From an uncultured Collinsella sp. (GTDB taxonomy: Bacteria > Actinomycetota > Coriobacteriia > Coriobacteriales > Coriobacteriaceae): a stretch of DNA of 8,465 nt. Below, piece by piece: positions 5,794 through 8,465 of this stretch (its first letter is position 1; the number at the start of each line of letters is the position of its first letter). The stretch covers positions 1 to 8,465 of the forward strand of contig CAKUHM010000052.1 in assembly GCA_934655835.1 (NCBI GenBank), written 5' to 3'. The position numbers and the translations under genes are program-made. Below the pieces are notes generated by a model. It was given only the letters and a program-made list of their open reading frames with translations, was not told the DNA's origin and did not search any database.

Positions 5794-5891
5794 GGCTTTA
5801 CGAGCCACCCCATCTTGGCGTTCATTCGTCGCTCGCGTACCCAAGTACGCTTCGTTCCTCTTTCGCGCCAACCTGGGCCCCTCATAAAGCC
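5794..5891. repeat. long structured inverted repeat, copy B of the two-copy element
   Basis: The element begins eight bases after the stop of the first S-component gene. Pairs are GGCTTTA (5794-5800)/TAAAGCC (5885-5891), GAG (5802-5804)/CTC (5881-5883), CCC (5808-5810)/GGG (5875-5877), TTGGCG (5815-5820)/CGCCAA (5866-5871), and tip GCGTAC (5835-5840)/GTACGC (5845-5850). Its core is the reverse complement of copy A at 46 of 55 positions, while the outer arms are unrelated in sequence. Relative to the gene upstream, both copies have the same orientation. Confidence 0.75.
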
Positions 5892-5935
5892 GTCTTCGTG
5901 CTCCATTATTCAAAATTAATCCCCTTTTCGATTTA

Positions 5936-5952
5936 ACCCCTTTCGTGGGGGT
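5936..5952 (+). other. short GC hairpin in the gap between the two S-component genes
   Basis: CCCC (5937-5940) can pair with GGGG (5947-5950) around TTTCGT, 43 bases before the next start. No T tract follows, so it is not a clear terminator. The rest of 5892-5994 is AT-rich, without a leader peptide or Trp codon run, and holds only the ribosome site AAGGAG (5983-5988). Confidence 0.3.
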
Positions 5953-5994
5953 CTAGGACACGCTTATCTCAAATCCCACCTTAAGGAGAACATC

Positions 5995-6546
5995 ATGGCC
6001 ACCAACACTCAGGCTCGTACCATTTCTGCCAACGCCGCTTCCGACAAAGGCATCCTCGACATCACCTCGCTCGTCCTGCTCGCCATCCTCCTTGCCGCCG
6101 GCTTTATCCTCAACATGACCGTCGGCAACGCTCTTGCCGCAACGGGTATTAAGCCGCAGTTCATCATTGCCGCCTATGCCCTGGCCATCGCACTCACGCA
6201 GGCAAGCTTTGCCCAGGCAGCCATCTTTGGCATCCTGTCGGCCGCCGTCATCCAGATCACCACGTCAATCCCCGGCCTCAACTTTGTCACCGAGCTTGCC
6301 GGCGCGCTGACGATGGCGGCGCTCATCAAGTCCAACATCGGCGGTAGCAAACTCAACCCCTTCATCGCCGGCCTGCTCACCACCTTGGTCTCGGGTGCCC
6401 TCTTCGCCGTCCTGGGCACCGTCATCATGGGTGCCGCGCTGCCCACGGCGCTCGCCAAGGTGTCCATCGTGCTCGGCACTGCCGTCTTCAACGCCGTCGT
6501 GGTCCAGGCCCTCTTCTTCCCCCTGCGCAAGGTGCTCAACAAATAG
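5995..6546 (+). CDS. TrpP-like small membrane transporter / ECF S-component, copy 2
   Basis: ATG 5995 follows AAGGAG (5983-5988). The 183-residue protein is a clear paralogue of the preceding gene: both have a polar N-tail and a first membrane segment starting at about residue 25 in the same register, and share LVLLAILLAAGFILN, a TVG patch, AAVIQITT/SAVVIQITT and a TAVFNA block near the end. It is predicted to have about six membrane segments. It is probably a second substrate-binding S-component using the ATPase and EcfT encoded downstream. The loop between segments one and two is shorter than in copy 1, and several substrate-side positions differ, so a second substrate (another aromatic amino acid or indole derivative) is possible. 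It lies 208 bases after copy 1, across the structured repeat, and no separate leader peptide is seen. Confidence 0.75.
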   Translation: MATNTQARTISANAASDKGILDITSLVLLAILLAAGFILNMTVGNALAATGIKPQFIIAAYALAIALTQASFAQAAIFGILSAAVIQITTSIPGLNFVTELAGALTMAALIKSNIGGSKLNPFIAGLLTTLVSGALFAVLGTVIMGAALPTALAKVSIVLGTAVFNAVVVQALFFPLRKVLNK

Positions 6547-6559
6547 CCTGATATGATGG

Positions 6560-6585
6560 ACGGGGCCGCGCGCAAGCGGCCCCGT
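6560..6585 (+). terminator. strong GC stem-loop after the second S-component gene
   Basis: ACGGGGCCGC (6560-6569) and GCGGCCCCGT (6576-6585) are perfect 10-bp complements with a six-base loop, 13 bases after the stop codon. No T tract follows, so it may stabilise the upstream message or lower downstream expression rather than stop transcription fully. Confidence 0.55.
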
Positions 6586-6596
6586 CACTAAAGACT

Positions 6597-6658
6597 GTCC
6601 CAAACAGCTAGCTTTTGGGGACGTTCTTAGACGACTCGTCATGTAAGAACGTCCCCAA
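6597..6658 (+). repeat. pair of competing hairpins before the ECF ATPase gene
   Basis: TTGGGGACGTTCTTA (6615-6629) and TAAGAACGTCCCCAA (6644-6658) are perfect 15-bp complements, with GACG/CGTC (6630-6633/6637-6640) extending into the loop. Upstream, GTCCCAA (6597-6603) can pair instead with TTGGGGAC (6615-6622), with AGCTAGCT (6606-6613) at its tip. The second stem ends seven bases before the ribosome site GAAAGG (6666-6671). It looks like a REP/MITE-type palindrome or a regulatory hairpin pair. Confidence 0.6.
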
Positions 6659-6676
6659 TGACTATGAAAGGTATCC

Positions 6677-8428
6677 ATGAAAACGATCATCAACGTCGAC
6701 GATGTCTCGTTCTCCTATGGCGCGCAGACCGAGCAGGCGCTTAAGCACATTTCGCTCGATGTGAACAAGGGAGATTTCATCGGCATCATCGGGCCTTCGG
6801 GCGCCGGCAAGTCCACGCTTGCCGCTTGCCTGTCGGGAGCCGTACCCCACCACTACACCGGCACTTTTTTTGGGTCCGTCATGGTTGACGGCCGTGACAC
6901 CTGCGAAGTCTCGCTCACCGACGTATCGCAGATCGTCGGCAGCGTGCTGCAGGACATCGACACGCAGATGGTCGCCTCGGTTGTCGAGGACGAGATGCTC
7001 TTTGGTCTGGAGAACTTTGGCGTCCCCCACGACCAGATCGAGCAGCGCGTAAGCGAGACACTCGAGACGGTCGGCATCAGCGACCTGCGCGACCGCGAGA
7101 TCGCCACGCTTTCGGGTGGCCAAAAACAAAAGGTGGCCATCGCCGCCATCCTCGCTATGCGCCCCCGCGTGCTGGTGCTCGACGAACCCACCGCAGCACT
7201 CGACCCCGCCAGCTCTACGCTGGTCTTCGAGACCCTGCGCGAGGCAAACCGCGCACTCGGCATCACCATCGTCGTCGTTGAGCAAAAGGTCGCTCTGCTC
7301 TCGGAGTACTGCAACCGCGTGCTCGTGCTCAACCATGGCGAAATCGCGCTACAGGGCGAGCCGCACGAGGTCTTCGCGCATACCGATGAGCTCCGCGCCA
7401 TCGGCGTCGATTGTCCCCGTGTCACGCGCATCTTCAACAGCCTCGAGGCCGATGGCCTAGCAAGCGGCACCCCTTGCTTGGATGTCGACGAGGCTGAACG
7501 CCTGATTTCGGGCATCGTCGACCCCGCACACACGGCCAGCGAAGTCCAAGCGCCCGCGGGCTCACCGCACGCCCCGTCGTTGCGCCCTCATGCCAAGGAC
7601 GCCGAACCCGTGCTCACCTTCGATCACGTTGAGTTTGCCTATCCCAACGGCGGTGCCGCCGTCCACGACCTTAGTCTGACGCTCTACCCCGGCGAGCTCG
7701 TGGGCGTTGTCGGACAAAACGGCGCCGGCAAGACTACGCTCACCAAGCTGCTCACGGGCCTGCTTAAGCCCGCCTCGGGCAGCGTGCGCGTTACGGGCTT
7801 GGACACCGCCGCGGTTCCCACGAGTCGCATTGCCCGCGAGGTCGCAACGCTCTTCCAAAACCCCGACCGTCAGATCTGCAAGGATACCGTGCTCGACGAG
7901 GTCGCTTTTGGCCTGGAACTTGCCGGCATCGACCACGCCGAGGCCCTGCGTCGTGCCCAGCTCGTCATCGACCGCTTTGGTCTGCCCGCCGACGAGGCGC
8001 CTTTCTCGCTTTCGCGCGGTCAGCGACAAATGGTGGCGCTCGCCTCCGTCGTAGTGGTTGAACCCAAGATCGTAGTGCTCGACGAGCCCACGAGTGGCCT
8101 TGACTACCGCGAATGCATGACCGTCATGGAAACGGTGCGAACCATGGCCGAGCGTGGCTGCGCCGTGATCATGGTCTGCCACGATATGGAAGTCGTTTCC
8201 GACTTTGCCGAGCGCATCGTTGTGATGGCCGACGGCCGCATCCTCGACCGCGGACGCACACACGAGCTGTTCTCGAATATCGAGCTCATGCAGCGTGCCT
8301 ACGTGGAACCGCCCCAGGTCATTGAGCTCTCGCGCCGCTTGGCATCCTCCGTCTCCCCCGCTTTTGCGCAGGTGAGCGAGGTCACCGATATCGTTCACAT
8401 TACCAAGGAGATGGTCCGCCGTGGTTAA
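6677..8428 (+). CDS. ECF transporter double ATPase (EcfA-EcfA' fusion)
   Basis: This 583-residue cytoplasmic protein contains two complete ABC ATPase domains. Domain 1 (about 4-235) has Walker A GPSGAGKST (39-47), signature LSGGQ (145-149) and Walker B VLVLDEP with D169/E170. Domain 2 (about 305-545) has Walker A GQNGAGKTT (346-354), Q-loop LFQNPDRQICKDTVLDEVAFG, signature LSRGQ (445-449) and Walker B IVVLDEP with D469/E470. The Q-loop followed by D-VLDEVAFGLE is the hallmark of the CbiO/EcfA family. A variable linker (about 236-304) joins the domains. Such fusions replace separate EcfA and EcfA' subunits in many actinobacteria. It powers uptake with EcfT and the S-components. ATG 6677 follows GAAAGG (6666-6671). 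Its end overlaps the next gene by eight bases. Confidence 0.93.
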   Translation: MKTIINVDDVSFSYGAQTEQALKHISLDVNKGDFIGIIGPSGAGKSTLAACLSGAVPHHYTGTFFGSVMVDGRDTCEVSLTDVSQIVGSVLQDIDTQMVASVVEDEMLFGLENFGVPHDQIEQRVSETLETVGISDLRDREIATLSGGQKQKVAIAAILAMRPRVLVLDEPTAALDPASSTLVFETLREANRALGITIVVVEQKVALLSEYCNRVLVLNHGEIALQGEPHEVFAHTDELRAIGVDCPRVTRIFNSLEADGLASGTPCLDVDEAERLISGIVDPAHTASEVQAPAGSPHAPSLRPHAKDAEPVLTFDHVEFAYPNGGAAVHDLSLTLYPGELVGVVGQNGAGKTTLTKLLTGLLKPASGSVRVTGLDTAAVPTSRIAREVATLFQNPDRQICKDTVLDEVAFGLELAGIDHAEALRRAQLVIDRFGLPADEAPFSLSRGQRQMVALASVVVVEPKIVVLDEPTSGLDYRECMTVMETVRTMAERGCAVIMVCHDMEVVSDFAERIVVMADGRILDRGRTHELFSNIELMQRAYVEPPQVIELSRRLASSVSPAFAQVSEVTDIVHITKEMVRRG

Positions 8429-8465
8429 CGTCATCGACTACATGCCGGGCGACACGCTGCTGCAT
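8421..8465 (+). CDS. ECF transporter transmembrane protein EcfT, N-terminal fragment
   Basis: GTG 8421 opens a frame overlapping the ATPase stop (8426-8428), with AAGGAG (8405-8410) ten bases upstream. The 15 visible codons read (M)VNVIDYMPGDTLLH. The GD-x-LLH pattern is the usual start of EcfT proteins, where it precedes LDPRTKL. The gene runs off the window. Its position directly after a double EcfA in a coupled arrangement fits the scaffold subunit that joins the ATPases to the S-component. Only the very start is seen, so the call leans on context. Confidence 0.75.
   Translation, partial: MVNVIDYMPGDTLLH

Noticed and set aside
302..5891. CRISPR array
   Set aside because: Only two distant, long, palindromic copies; no short regularly spaced repeats.
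5184..5906. Reverse-strand frame across the first S-component and repeat B
   Set aside because: Asp/Gly/His-rich shadow composition and it runs through the structured repeat.

Overview
The window reads as a GC-rich bacterial chromosome segment with closely packed genes. The gene set and style suggest a gut coriobacterium of the Collinsella type. This is an inference from high GC, strong GC3 codon bias, the domain-fused ECF ATPase and the extracellular C69 dipeptidase; no rRNA or species marker is present. No CRISPR array, tRNA, rRNA, transposase or phage gene was seen.

Left part (1-2700), housekeeping genes: the 5' end of a YugP-type membrane zinc metallopeptidase (minus), an RNase D-type exonuclease (minus), and divergently a diacylglycerol/lipid kinase (plus) followed at once by a 30-residue membrane miniprotein. 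A good intrinsic terminator at 2730 closes the plus-strand pair. A long structured repeat (302-399) sits between the RNase D and YugP genes.

Middle part (2773-4915): an AT-rich promoter region, then a secreted C69-family dipeptidase whose catalytic Cys becomes the mature N-terminus on signal peptide removal, and which ends in an acidic stalk and a C-terminal membrane anchor. Several hairpins follow it.

Right part (4912-8465), the most interesting region: an apparent tryptophan-responsive transport operon. A promoter precedes a 22-codon leader peptide with three consecutive Trp codons, then a textbook intrinsic terminator (12-bp stem, UUCG loop, U tract). Beyond it lie two tandem paralogous small membrane proteins resembling TrpP/ECF substrate-binding S-components, a double-domain ECF ATPase (EcfA-EcfA' fusion), and the first 15 codons of a probable EcfT. 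The reading is a dedicated ECF-type importer for tryptophan (or a related compound), controlled by ribosome-mediated transcription attenuation. A near-perfect 21-bp inverted repeat joins the Trp-codon region to a segment downstream of the terminator, which a classical attenuator does not need.

A second copy of the structured repeat (5794-5891) lies just after the first S-component gene, in the same orientation relative to its upstream gene as the first copy. Its core is conserved while the arms differ yet stay self-complementary.
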